A DNA stretch of 41,323 nucleotides from Litorimonas sp964610115 (lineage in GTDB: Bacteria > Pseudomonadota > Alphaproteobacteria > Caulobacterales > Maricaulaceae). The stretch covers positions 1-41,323 of the forward strand of contig CAZSUW010000014.1 of NCBI GenBank assembly GCA_964610115.1, in the 5' to 3' direction. The position numbers were made by a program, and so were the translations under genes. Each line of letters begins with the position of its first letter. Position 1 is the stretch's first letter. The notes under the pieces were generated by a model. The model ran no database searches and was not told the DNA's origin. It worked only from the letters and a program-made list of their open reading frames with translations. This document shows positions 8,762 to 17,012 of this stretch, piece by piece.

Positions 8762-8776
8762 TTAAAGAAACCTTAC
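8762..8776. promoter_or_regulatory. Possible CtrA-type box between divergent genes (weak)
   Basis: TTAA, seven bases, then TTAC lies between the pyridoxal kinase gene and the first lipoprotein-barrel gene. The alphaproteobacterial CtrA consensus is TTAA-N7-TTAA, so this has one mismatch. Position in the divergent promoter region is sensible, but single near-matches are common by chance. Confidence 0.25.
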
Positions 8777-8903
8777 GAAAAAAGACCCGCTTTCTGCGCC
8801 ACAGCTAAACCGCTTGTTAAGCCTCGTCCGCCACAAGGCGTTAACCATGACGGGTAAAATGCGCCCGTTTCTATACCTCTTGGGGCTTTTTTCGGGGGAC
8901 GTT

Positions 8904-10187
8904 ATGCGTCTTGTGGGTTTTGTAGCAGCATCAGCTTTGCTTTCAGGCTGTTCTTACTTTGGCGGCGGGGGCTTCGGCTTGGGCGGTCAAAAGACGGCCC
9001 ATCAACAGGGTGTTCATTCGGGTGCCTATGCAGGGGGCTTTGATCCGTGCCAAATCCCACATGCCCGCGCACCCCTTCCGCAAGGCTGTCACCCTAGCCA
9101 AGTGAGCATTAGCACAGCCGGTGGTTTTCCGCAGCAGCCGCAGTTTGGCGTTCCACAGGTGGCGACACAGAATTATGGCTCCCACGCTGGGGGAAATATT
9201 CATACGCAAGGTCTACGTGGATCCCATGGACCGAAGGCCCGAAAACCCCGTTTTCGCGGTGCACTCGATTTGGGTGTAGAAAAAAGCTTTCAGGGCAGCC
9301 TGCTAGACGCCAATAATGCGGGCGTTCCATCGCCTTTCACAGGCTATAGTGCGGCGAACTTTAATGAGGGCTCAGTCGCAGGTTCCGTTGCAGGTGGCGA
9401 AGTTCAACGGACAGAATGGTCAACAAGCTCTCGACCTCGCACGACTGACGGTGCTTTTGATGAGCGGAGGCAGCCTCCAATCTCTTTTGATGATGCGTGG
9501 TCAGTCCCCGCTTCAATCGGTTTAAGCGGCGAATATATCGTGAATGACCGGGCAACCGTCTTTGGTCGCGTCGGATATGCGGCTTCAGAAGGGGCTAGCG
9601 GTACTGTCGCAATCCAAGAAGCAACAGTTTATCAGGATAACATCATTGAAACTTATGACGCAGGCGTTCTCACGGGCGTATCTAGCGGCGGCACGTTTTT
9701 CCGACCTAATACAGAAGTCGCCCGCGTCAGCTATGACTTTTCCGATATGAAACGGTTGGACCTTGAAGCCGGTGGTCGCGTCTATTTTGATCCAATTGCG
9801 GGTCAGAAAACAGGACAAACAGTAACGCCATTTGTCGGTGCCGCCGCTGGGGCGTCTCGCTTTAACTCCGTGTCTTACAAGCAAGATATTGAGCAACTCT
9901 ACTACAGCTCTGCGATTGATATTACGGGCACTCAGGCCAGTGATGAAGACCTCCGCTATTATGACCTGGATAATGTTGGCCCACAGGGCGCAACTAATCT
10001 TTACGACTCACAATGGGTTCCAACTGGGCGTTTAGCCGCCGGTCTGGAATGGCAAGTTACGCCAAAAACGGCGCTCGCCTTTGAAACAGGTGTTCGTGTT
10101 GAAGGTGCTCGCGATTACAGCAATGGAGCGAAAGGTGACACGAATGTCACTGTGCCCTTCACCCTGCGCGGCAGTTTCAATTTTTAA
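8904..10187 (+). CDS. Lipoprotein with C-terminal outer-membrane beta-barrel (paralogue 1 of 3)
   Basis: 427 aa from the ATG at 8904, which follows GGGGGA. MRLVGFVAASALLSGC is a lipoprotein signal with lipobox LSGC. A Gly/His/Gln-rich linker (about residues 20-110) is followed by a basic turn and a barrel region from about 120 with alternating strands. It ends ...VTVPFTLRGSFNF with a terminal aromatic residue, the usual BAM recognition signal. Conserved points shared with the next two genes are an YDEA/FDDAW-like entry, a GGRVYF/GGVRQY strand, PFVGAAAG/PYVGATAG, a V-T-P-x-T-A-x-x-x-E-T-G-V-R strand and the LRG.x.F end. Lipid anchor plus barrel in one chain is unusual. Function unknown. Confidence 0.8.
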   Translation: MRLVGFVAASALLSGCSYFGGGGFGLGGQKTAHQQGVHSGAYAGGFDPCQIPHARAPLPQGCHPSQVSISTAGGFPQQPQFGVPQVATQNYGSHAGGNIHTQGLRGSHGPKARKPRFRGALDLGVEKSFQGSLLDANNAGVPSPFTGYSAANFNEGSVAGSVAGGEVQRTEWSTSSRPRTTDGAFDERRQPPISFDDAWSVPASIGLSGEYIVNDRATVFGRVGYAASEGASGTVAIQEATVYQDNIIETYDAGVLTGVSSGGTFFRPNTEVARVSYDFSDMKRLDLEAGGRVYFDPIAGQKTGQTVTPFVGAAAGASRFNSVSYKQDIEQLYYSSAIDITGTQASDEDLRYYDLDNVGPQGATNLYDSQWVPTGRLAAGLEWQVTPKTALAFETGVRVEGARDYSNGAKGDTNVTVPFTLRGSFNF

Positions 10188-10333
10188 GGATGAATTCGAA
10201 AAAACCTTGCATTGTTAAGGGTTTGTTCGGGGTTTGAAAACGCTTTCTTAAGCATGAGGTGCTTCAAGAGAGTAACGATGAAAGAAATCTCGGTCCATGT
10301 GGGATCGTTTTGAAAACTAAAAGGGAGGCCGAT

Positions 10334-11835
10334 ATGCGGCTCGCAATCTTTGCAATCTCTGCCGTTGTCGCCACAGGCTGTTCAGGTCTTGGTGGTGGAG
10401 GCGGCTTCGGCTCTTCAAATGGCGCAAACTGTTTGCCAGGCAGCGCAGGCTACGGATACCAACAAGCGGGCTATCAGCAGGCGGCTTACGGTTATCAAGG
10501 CGGCGCCGCAGGTGCAGCAAACTGCGTCGGCGGAATGGCCTACGGAACTGGGGCTGGATACAGTGCTGGGTACGGAACCGGATATGGCGCAGGCGCAGGT
10601 GGATATGGCGCAGGCGGATATGGCGCAGGCTACGGATACGGTGCTGGCGGTGCTGGATACGGCGCGACTGGGGCTGGATTTGGTCCAGGCGGTGTTGGCG
10701 CAGGCTTAGCGGCTAACGGCGTCGGTGCCGGTGGATTTAACGGCGCAGGCTTTGGCGGCGGTTCCGGCNNNNNNNNNNNNNNNNNNNNNNNNNNNNNNNN
10801 NNNNNNNNNNNNNNNNNNNNNNNNNNNNNNNNNNNNNNNNNNNNNNNNNNNNNNNNNNNNNNNNNNNNTAACGGCGTCGGTGCCGGTGGATTTAACGGCG
10901 CAGGCTTTGGCGGCGGTTCCGGCGCAGGCTTTTACGGCGCAAACGGTTTCCAGGCAACGACACTTGGTGGCGGCGCACCCTTTGGTGCCGCAACAGCAGG
11001 CGGCGCAGCTTTCGGCACCAATGTTGTCGGCACGCAGTTTTCTAATGGCGGGTTTGTGAACGGCCAAGGTGTACAGACAGTTGTCGGCTCGCCCGTCTAC
11101 GTTCCACAACCTTACGCGGCACCTTACGCCGTCCCACAACTTCGCCCCGTACCTTTCGGCGGTGGATTTGGTGGCGCTATGCCCTTCGGTATTGAAGGCG
11201 CAATCGGCACTGAATTCGATGTTGGCGGTGATATTTTCACGCCGAAACCTGCCGGCCCGTCAAATACGAACGCGGCGGTGAATACAGGCGGTACAGAAGG
11301 CATCAGCTATGATGAGGCTTTCGGTGACTTTAAATCCATCGGCGGCAATCTGGCTTATGATGTCTCACGCAATACGACCCTGATCGGTGGTGTGAGCTAC
11401 GGAACAGCCGAAGGTCAAACCGTTGAAGGCTATCAATCTGTTGATGCGCGCTCCCCAGGTACGCTGGAAGATATTGACGCCGTTTTCTCTGATCTCGACC
11501 TGTTCACGATTGAAGGGGGTGTGCGCCAGTACGTTGGACAAAACCCAGCCTTCCGTCCTTATGTCGGCGCCACAGCAGGCTTTACACATAACAATGACGT
11601 CACAATAAACCGCCCATATTCATCGGATGGTGTGGAATTTGGCGCGCTTGATTATGTCGATAGTGGTTGGAACCCAACAGCGTCAGCGGTCGTCGGTGCC
11701 GAAATGGCTGTCGGCCCCCGCGCGGCAATCGGTGTAGAATCCGGCCTTCGTTGGCGCGATAATATGGATACGCTCTTCGAATCTGAAGATCGTGTGTCCA
11801 TTCCGCTCAAGCTTCGTGGACGCGTTGCCTTCTAA
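10334..11835 (+). CDS. Lipoprotein with Gly/Ala/Tyr-rich repeats and C-terminal barrel (paralogue 2 of 3), interrupted by assembly gap
   Basis: Starts at the ATG at 10334 after AAGGGAGG. MRLAIFAISAVVATGC is a lipoprotein signal with a slightly poor lipobox (ATGC). The N-terminal half is a Gly/Ala/Tyr-rich repeat (GYGAG, GAGGYGAG, VGAGGFNGAGFGGG). The C-terminal half, from about 11161, is a barrel ending IPLKLRGRVAF. The 100-N block at 10769-10868 shifts the frame, so it looks like two genes. Exact 55-base copies flank the gap in the same codon phase, and removing the Ns plus one copy (155 nt) restores one 448-aa reading frame. The gene is therefore probably intact, though the true repeat length may be longer. 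A terminator follows. Confidence 0.75.
10714..10768 (+). repeat. 55-base direct copy, left of assembly gap
   Basis: Bases 10714-10768 are identical to 10869-10923. Both encode ANGVGAGGFNGAGFGGGSG in the same phase. This is either a collapsed tandem repeat or overlapping contig ends. Confidence 0.95.
10769..10868. other. 100-N assembly gap
   Basis: Exactly 100 undetermined bases, a typical scaffold placeholder rather than a measured length. It lies within the Gly-rich repeat of the second lipoprotein-barrel gene and is flanked by the 55-base direct copies. Confidence 0.99.
10869..10923 (+). repeat. 55-base direct copy, right of assembly gap
   Basis: Identical to 10714-10768 and in the same codon phase, immediately followed by the rest of the coding region. 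An exact 55-base overlap is what a short-read graph assembler with k of 55 would leave at contig ends, but a true repeat cannot be excluded. Confidence 0.95.
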
Positions 11836-11861
11836 GATAGGTATAATGATTATAAAGAATA

Positions 11862-11886
11862 AGCCCGGCTCCGGCCGGGCTTTTTC
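11862..11886 (+). terminator. Rho-independent terminator after barrel paralogue 2
   Basis: GCCCGGC (11863-11869), four-base loop, GCCGGGC (11874-11880), then TTTTT. A strong GC stem and U-tract, 26 bases after the stop codon, separate paralogue 2 from paralogue 3. Confidence 0.93.
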
Positions 11887-12019
11887 GTTTTAGAGGAGAG
11901 AAGTCGTAAAAATATCCCGTTGGTCTGCAATCTGGCACACAGGTTGCAAGTCCGTCCTCTGCAAGACATGCCCGAGGCGCATTGTGCCAGCTCGGGACGA
12001 CATGAACAGGGATACGACA

Positions 12020-12874
12020 ATGCGTAATCTGCTTCTCGGCGCCTCGGCCATCACGGCATCCATCGCGCTTTCCGGCTGCTCTTTTCTCGGGATCGGTCAA
12101 AACTCTCATAAACATACATCTTACCCGGCCGCGCATCACGGCACTTACGGGGCCCACCACGCACCTAAAGGCTGTGGCACGCAAGCTTGCCTTTCGCGTT
12201 GGAACCTCGAAGGCGGTTTGGGCACGGCGTTTCTGGTTGACGGCACCGCTGTAACGGGATCAAGCACCAATGAAGGATCGCCCGCCGAGATCCGCAATAT
12301 CAGCATGGGCAATGCTTATGATGAGGGTATCCGCGCCGAACTTGGTGGCTCTTATGCACTAACACCGAACCGCAAAGTGACCGTTTTGGGCCACTATGCC
12401 CAAGCCGATGGCGATGATTTCGTCGATTGGGGCACGGTCGGCGGCGAGCAGTTGACAGGCTCGCTGTCTGAATATGAAAGCTATGGCGTCGAGCTCGGCC
12501 TGCGTCAGTATTTTGCGCCGCGCAAAGGGGTAATTCTGAACAGCGTTCGTCCCTATGTCGAAGGCCGCGTTGGTGTAACGCAGTTGGAAGACGTCCAAAT
12601 CGAGAATGTTCAACTGGGTGGCGCGGCCTTTAACGGCGGAAATCCTGTGCCCTTCTATGAAAGCGGTCTGGTTGGCACAGCCGCAGGTCTGGTGGGGATC
12701 GAAACGCCGCTGACACGCTACAGCACAATCGGTCTGGAAACAGGTCTGCGCTACACAGGTAAGCCGGACACGGATACGTCAGCATTGGGTCCAGGCAATC
12801 CGCTGGGCGGTATCAATAATGGTGGGTCCAGCCTGTCAGTTCCGATCATGCTGCGCGGTCGCTATCGCTTCTAA
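12020..12874 (+). CDS. Lipoprotein with outer-membrane beta-barrel (paralogue 3 of 3)
   Basis: 284 aa from the ATG at 12020; an upstream in-frame ATG is less likely because MRNLLLGASAITASIALSGC gives a proper lipoprotein signal (lipobox ALSGC). A His/Tyr-rich linker of about 40 residues contains two more Cys (KGCGTQAC). From about residue 60 the barrel region has the same landmarks as the two upstream paralogues: YDEGIRAELGGSYAL, GLRQYF, RPYVEGRVG, GIETPLT...GLETGLRYTG, and the end MLRGRYRF. It is the shortest and best-behaved copy. Probably an outer-membrane anchored barrel; function unknown. Confidence 0.8.
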   Translation: MRNLLLGASAITASIALSGCSFLGIGQNSHKHTSYPAAHHGTYGAHHAPKGCGTQACLSRWNLEGGLGTAFLVDGTAVTGSSTNEGSPAEIRNISMGNAYDEGIRAELGGSYALTPNRKVTVLGHYAQADGDDFVDWGTVGGEQLTGSLSEYESYGVELGLRQYFAPRKGVILNSVRPYVEGRVGVTQLEDVQIENVQLGGAAFNGGNPVPFYESGLVGTAAGLVGIETPLTRYSTIGLETGLRYTGKPDTDTSALGPGNPLGGINNGGSSLSVPIMLRGRYRF

Positions 12875-12902
12875 AGCAAGACCTTAGACCTTTTAGAACA
12901 AG

Positions 12903-12931
12903 ACGCTCTGGATGGTCTCCAGGGCGTTTTT
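12903..12931 (+). terminator. Rho-independent terminator after barrel paralogue 3
   Basis: ACGCTCTGGA (12903-12912) pairs with TCCAGGGCGT (12918-12927) with one G-U, five-base loop, then a T run. It lies between convergent genes and ends 3 bases before the stop of the minus-strand DUF885 gene. Confidence 0.88.
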
Positions 12932-12933
12932 GC

Positions 12934-14814
12934 TTAGGGAGCACGTTGAACGCGGGCGATATATTGATCGATCTGACGTTCCAGTTGCGAGAGGGGAACG
13001 CCGCCCTGCATTAAAACCGCGTCGTGAAACTCCCCAATGTCGAATTTATCGCCCAGAGCGGCCTCAGCGCGGTCTCGCAGTTCGATGATTTTCAATTCGC
13101 CGACTTTGTAGGCGAGAGCTTGGCCTGGCCAGCTGATATAACGGTCGACCTCAGTGCGAATATTGCTGCGCGATAGCGCCGAGTTTTCAAGAAAGCAGCT
13201 TTCCGCTTGCTCGCGACTCCAACCCAGCCAGTGCATGCCTGTATCAACCACTAGACGGCAGGCTCGCCACATTTCGTAAGAGAGTTGCCCGAAACGTTCA
13301 TAGGGCGTTTGATAGAGACCCATCTCTGCGGCGAGTTTTTCGGCATAGAGCCCCCACCCTTCGCCAAAGGCTGTCGGGTAGAGGGAGCGACGAAATTCTG
13401 GCATATCAGGCCGTGTCGCGTTCAATTCCTGACCCAATGCGATTTGGTGATGATGGCCGGGTACGCCCTCATGCGCGGTTAGCGCTGGCAGTTCATAAAG
13501 CGGGCGCTGGGACAGATCATAAGTGTTGACGACGTAATTTCCAGCGCGTCTGTTTTCTGGTGATCCCCCCCAATAACGACCGGTCGTATAATTCGGGGCG
13601 ATTTCATCCGGCACTTTGATGACGCCATAGGGCAGGCGCGGCAGTGTTTTGAAAAAGGCCGGCATTTGTCCATCAAGGCGTTTGGCCAGCCAGGCGGCGC
13701 GCATTAAAAGCTCTTCTTCGGTTTTGGCGTAAAACTGCGGATCAGTCCGAAGAAATTCCAGAAATTCGGCAAATGTCCCTGTGAATTCGGCCTCTCTCAT
13801 GGCTTCGTCCATCTCAGAACGGATACGGGCGACCTCACTTTGGCCCAAAGCGTGAACTTCGTCGGGACTAAGGTCCAGCGTCGTATAATTGCGGACTAAA
13901 GCGCGATAATAGTCGCGACCCTGCTCTGTTGTTCCCACACCTGGCTCCGTCCGGGCGGCGGGGGCGTACTCTTCTTCCAAGAATGCTAGAAGCGTTTGAT
14001 AGGCCGGGATGACAGATGTTGTGACCGCCGCTTCACCTAAGGCTTTCAGGCTTTGGCGAGACGTCGCCGGTATGTCTTCTGGAATCCGCGTAAAGGGTTC
14101 GAAAAGGGGGTGGTCTGCCACGGGCGCTTCAGCCAGACGCCGAACTACATCAATGATACCTGGCATAATATCTGCGCTGGCCGTGTATTCGGTTTCAATG
14201 CCCCGCCGCATATTGCTTTTATGTGCTGAGAAATAGGCGGGAAGCTTAGTCAGCCGCGCCGCATAATCACGATAATCTGCGGCACTATCAAACTGCGTCT
14301 GGCGGACCACATAAAGGAGTTCATTGAAAAACCCGCTGTCGTTTTGGAACGGGATGCGCGCTTCATCAAACGGAGCCACGCGCGCATTGAGGGATAGCAC
14401 AAAGCCCAACAGATCATAATCAAGACGTTCATTTTGCGTCAGACGCGCAAAGCTTGGCGCGCGGCGCAGGTCCGTATGCCGACGTATGAAGGCGTCTAAA
14501 TAGGCTTGGCGTTGAGCAATCCCTTCGGGCGATACATCGGGCAGGCGGCGTAAAGCCTCGCGATCGCCGCGCTCCCCGGCGGCGTAGACATCACCTTGCA
14601 AGGCGTTGCGTTCGAAATCGGCGATCAAGCGCTGGATGTTGTCTTCCAACTCACAAGCGGGTCGATTATCAAGCGTAATGATCCGGCCTTCAGGACACGT
14701 AAGGGCAAGGCTTTCTGCCGAGATATCAGCCTGTAGATCTGTCTGTACATCTGTCTGCGCGAAAGCGGGTACAGCGAGCAGAGTTGCAGCCGTGATTAAG
14801 AGACGATTAACCAT
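12934..14814 (-). CDS. Exported DUF885-family metallopeptidase-like protein
   Basis: 626 aa, usual length for the DUF885 (PF05960) family. A Sec signal peptide MVNRLLITAATLLAVPAFAQ suggests periplasmic location. HEGVPGHHHQ at residues 448-457 is the family's HE-x-x-PGHH signature and FGEGWGLYAE follows near 483-492; together they are expected to bind a metal as in gluzincin-like peptidases, with Glu449 catalytic. Near the C-terminus QALAYKVGELKIIELRDRAE is also conserved. Substrate unknown, though relatives are annotated as putative peptidases or lipoproteins. The gene stands alone, convergent with the barrel genes. Confidence 0.88.
   Translation of the reverse strand: MVNRLLITAATLLAVPAFAQTDVQTDLQADISAESLALTCPEGRIITLDNRPACELEDNIQRLIADFERNALQGDVYAAGERGDREALRRLPDVSPEGIAQRQAYLDAFIRRHTDLRRAPSFARLTQNERLDYDLLGFVLSLNARVAPFDEARIPFQNDSGFFNELLYVVRQTQFDSAADYRDYAARLTKLPAYFSAHKSNMRRGIETEYTASADIMPGIIDVVRRLAEAPVADHPLFEPFTRIPEDIPATSRQSLKALGEAAVTTSVIPAYQTLLAFLEEEYAPAARTEPGVGTTEQGRDYYRALVRNYTTLDLSPDEVHALGQSEVARIRSEMDEAMREAEFTGTFAEFLEFLRTDPQFYAKTEEELLMRAAWLAKRLDGQMPAFFKTLPRLPYGVIKVPDEIAPNYTTGRYWGGSPENRRAGNYVVNTYDLSQRPLYELPALTAHEGVPGHHHQIALGQELNATRPDMPEFRRSLYPTAFGEGWGLYAEKLAAEMGLYQTPYERFGQLSYEMWRACRLVVDTGMHWLGWSREQAESCFLENSALSRSNIRTEVDRYISWPGQALAYKVGELKIIELRDRAEAALGDKFDIGEFHDAVLMQGGVPLSQLERQIDQYIARVQRAP
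14796..14810. promoter_or_regulatory. Candidate CtrA box overlapping the DUF885 start codon region
   Basis: TTAA, seven bases (GAGACGA), TTAA, then CC: an exact match to the TTAA-N7-TTAA consensus. It covers codons 2-7 of the minus-strand DUF885 gene, so if bound it would act as a repressor site or serve an alternative promoter. A chance match within coding sequence is possible. Confidence 0.35.
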
Positions 14815-14938
14815 AGATCAGAGAGTGGCGCGCCATGCCACCACACGCAAGATGTAAAAGCGGTGACCATGAATTTCGTAGAGATTGGTTCAAGGCGTAG
14901 ACAGGCTCGGTCGAGCGCTAATCAACGAGGTTATTGCT

Positions 14939-15211
14939 CTACTTTGCCGCGTTTTCCATGGCTTCGGCGAGGATGCGGTCTTTGTTTGTCACTCCGCCGG
15001 CATCATGCGTGGTGAGGGTTACATCTACGCGATTATAGACATTAAACCATTCGGGATGGTGATCCATTTTATCGGCAATGATCGCAATCTGGGTCATCCA
15101 ACCAAAGGCTTCAGCAAAATTTTCGAAACGGAAGACCTTGGTGATGAAATCATCGCCGCCAGTCCAACCATTTAAGCTCTGCGCGACCTCATTAGGGTTG
15201 AGTGTCTCCAT
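14939..15211 (-). CDS. phhB: 4a-hydroxytetrahydrobiopterin dehydratase (PCD/DCoH)
   Basis: 90 aa from the ATG at 15211, preceded by AGAGGA. The enzyme dehydrates 4a-hydroxytetrahydrobiopterin formed by aromatic amino-acid hydroxylases, so quinonoid dihydropterin can be recycled. DHHPEWFNVYNRVDVTLTTHDAGGVTNKD is a near-perfect copy of the family signature, including the two adjacent His residues and the later His that form the active site. No phenylalanine hydroxylase is present in the window. An upstream extension to 15286 is not needed. Confidence 0.95.
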   Translation of the reverse strand: METLNPNEVAQSLNGWTGGDDFITKVFRFENFAEAFGWMTQIAIIADKMDHHPEWFNVYNRVDVTLTTHDAGGVTNKDRILAEAMENAAK

Positions 15212-15407
15212 GAAATTGTCCTCTGTGATGTTGCTGTTGTTGCACAAGACCGTACGGCGTTGCCACAAAGCTGCCATATTTACCACGCCTTAAGCGTGTA
15301 TTGGCGGGTTTTGTTCCGTCTTGTGGGCCGGGATATGCAACAGCAAACCAGACATTTTTCGCAATTTGGTCTTCGTTTCGACGTCAAGACAGATCAAGGC
15401 TCGATCT

Positions 15408-15740
15408 ATGGTTTTTCTGTTTCGCTTCGTAGCTATCGTTGTCGCGCTCACAATTTCAATCTTGTCTCTTCTCCCTATCAGTGGAGAAGCCTCCATCGCT
15501 CATGCCGACAAGATACAGCATTTGCTGGCTTATGGCAGCCTCGCTCTCTTCATCACCCTGGGTTGGCCGAAATTGCGCCTCATGGGCGTTTTCCTGATCG
15601 CAACGGCTATCGGTCTCGGTGTGGAAGTCGCCCAAGCTCTAGCGCCAACGGGACGTACCATGTCCGGGTTGGACATGCTCGCCAATATGGTCGGCGCGGC
15701 TATCGTTCTGTTCATCTTGCAGACACGGCGTGTTCCCTAG
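15408..15740 (+). CDS. VanZ-like membrane protein
   Basis: 110 aa with about four hydrophobic segments. DKIQHLLAYGSLALF, GLGVEVAQALAPTGRTMSGLDMLANMVGA fits the VanZ pattern: an Asp-Lys-x-x-His helix, then Glu-x-x-Gln, Arg, Asp and Asn-x-x-Gly. VanZ proteins affect glycopeptide susceptibility in Gram-positives, but in alphaproteobacteria the role of small VanZ-like proteins is unknown. An AAGG sits 8 nt before the ATG at 15408. Divergent from the pterin dehydratase gene. Confidence 0.75.
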   Translation: MVFLFRFVAIVVALTISILSLLPISGEASIAHADKIQHLLAYGSLALFITLGWPKLRLMGVFLIATAIGLGVEVAQALAPTGRTMSGLDMLANMVGAAIVLFILQTRRVP

Positions 15741-15798
15741 CACGAAAATTGCACACTGTGATGGGACGTTTCGCGATGAGCAACGAAGGAGTCTGTTC

Positions 15799-16941
15799 AT
15801 GACTTATAGATATGCCCTTATTTCAACGGCACTTTTAACCTTGGCGGCCCCGGCCTTTGCGGGTGGGCCCAATCATGGACCGGCCTATACGCCCGATCTT
15901 GTGCCCCCCGTCAGCAATCCGGGCGAATGCTACGCGCGCGTCAAAGTTCCAGCGCAATATGAAACAGCGACCGAAAGAGTCGTGGTGCGTGAAGCGCATA
16001 CCAAGCCGCATGTTGCGCAGGCCAAGCTGGTCAGCCGAACAGAGCAAGTCATGGTGAAAGAGCCAAGCGTGCGTTATAGCGTGCGTCAGCCCACCTATAA
16101 CACAGTTTCGGAACAGGTTTTAACGCGGCCGTCCTATGACAAATTATCCGTAACCCCACCGACCTTCCAGACGGTGACAGAAACAATCCAAACCTCTGCT
16201 CCACGCCTCGTCTGGAAAAAAGGCAATCCCGGAGAATTGGCGCGTCAGGGCTATGTCATTCATAGCACAGCCGATGCGGGCTATCGTGGTCAGGGCTATT
16301 CCAGTACAACGCAATTCGGCCAATCCGGCGGTCAGGCCTGTGGGGCCATGTGCGAAATTTGGTGCCTGGTTGAAGAGCCGGGAGAGACGGTCAATGTTAC
16401 CCGCAAAGTGATGAGCCATCCCGGCGGTGTGCAGCGCATGCGCGTGCCCGCTGTCTATCAAACAATTACCAAACAGGTCGTTGCTGATCCCGGCGGGGTC
16501 GAGGAAATCCCAGTACCCGCGGAATATCGGTCGATCACGGTCGAAGACGTGGCGGAACCTGGCATTGAGGCCTTGATCGAAGTGCCGGCAGAATATGGCG
16601 ATGTACAGACCAAGCGTTTGATCGCGGATGAACGGTATGAGTGGCGTCGTGTCCTTTGTGCGCCCGGAACAGGTGCGATCGCACAGCCGGCACCGACCTA
16701 CACACCGCAGACACATTACACGCCTGCCCCGGCACCAGTAACGCAATATCATTCAGGTCAAAGCGCCCACAGCACGGGGATTACGCATTATGAGACGGGG
16801 CAAGTGTGCCGTGATCAAGGCCAAGGCTGCACAAATCATGGAGGCCTTGCAGGTCATGCCCCCGCCCGGACTTACAGCCAAGATGGCAATGCGGCCTATG
16901 AAACGGGGCGTCACTGGCGGCAGCGGACACGTCGCCGTTAA
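15799..16941 (+). CDS. Secreted 'VPAxY' tandem-repeat envelope protein
   Basis: 380 aa from the ATG at 15799, 8 nt after AAGGAG. MTYRYALISTALLTLAAPAFA is a Sec signal peptide. Two blocks of ~30-residue repeats have the pattern VPAxYxTxTxxVVxxP: about four in residues 40-140 and four in 210-290 (VPAVYQTITKQVVADPGG, VPAEYRSITVEDVAEPG, VPAEYGDVQTKRL), closed by YEWRRVLC. Between them is LVWKKGN and a Cys-rich CGAMCEIWCLVE segment. Similar repeats occur beside OmpA domains in Gram-negative envelope proteins (from memory), but no OmpA domain is present here. The C-terminal ~90 residues are Gln/His/Pro-rich with YETGQVC and YETGRHW motifs. Confidence 0.8.
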   Translation: MTYRYALISTALLTLAAPAFAGGPNHGPAYTPDLVPPVSNPGECYARVKVPAQYETATERVVVREAHTKPHVAQAKLVSRTEQVMVKEPSVRYSVRQPTYNTVSEQVLTRPSYDKLSVTPPTFQTVTETIQTSAPRLVWKKGNPGELARQGYVIHSTADAGYRGQGYSSTTQFGQSGGQACGAMCEIWCLVEEPGETVNVTRKVMSHPGGVQRMRVPAVYQTITKQVVADPGGVEEIPVPAEYRSITVEDVAEPGIEALIEVPAEYGDVQTKRLIADERYEWRRVLCAPGTGAIAQPAPTYTPQTHYTPAPAPVTQYHSGQSAHSTGITHYETGQVCRDQGQGCTNHGGLAGHAPARTYSQDGNAAYETGRHWRQRTRRR

Positions 16942-16962
16942 GCGACCTATTTGAAACCAAAG

Positions 16963-16994
16963 AAAAAGCCCGCTCAGCCTGAGCGGGCTTTTTT
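16963..16994. terminator. Bidirectional rho-independent terminator
   Basis: AAAAGCCCGCTCA and TGAGCGGGCTTTT form a perfect stem with a three-base loop, with T runs on both strands. It terminates both the VPAxY gene (plus) and the AGCS symporter (minus), which ends 19 bases away. Confidence 0.95.
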
Positions 16995-17012
16995 GTAAGC
17001 GATGAGGAGGCT

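Noticed and set aside
10334..11835. Two separate genes or a pseudogene in the second lipoprotein-barrel region
   Set aside because: The frame change coincides exactly with a 100-N placeholder, and the identical 55-base flanks are in the same codon phase, so an assembly artefact explains it.
14815..14938. Possible tRNA or small RNA between the DUF885 and pterin dehydratase genes
   Set aside because: A GGTTCAAG string is present, but there is no acceptor stem or cloverleaf pairing around it.
16144..16752. Minus-strand reading frame (202 codons) opposite the VPAxY repeat gene
   Set aside because: Shadow of the repeat gene. The plus-strand gene has a signal peptide, ribosome-binding site and terminator.
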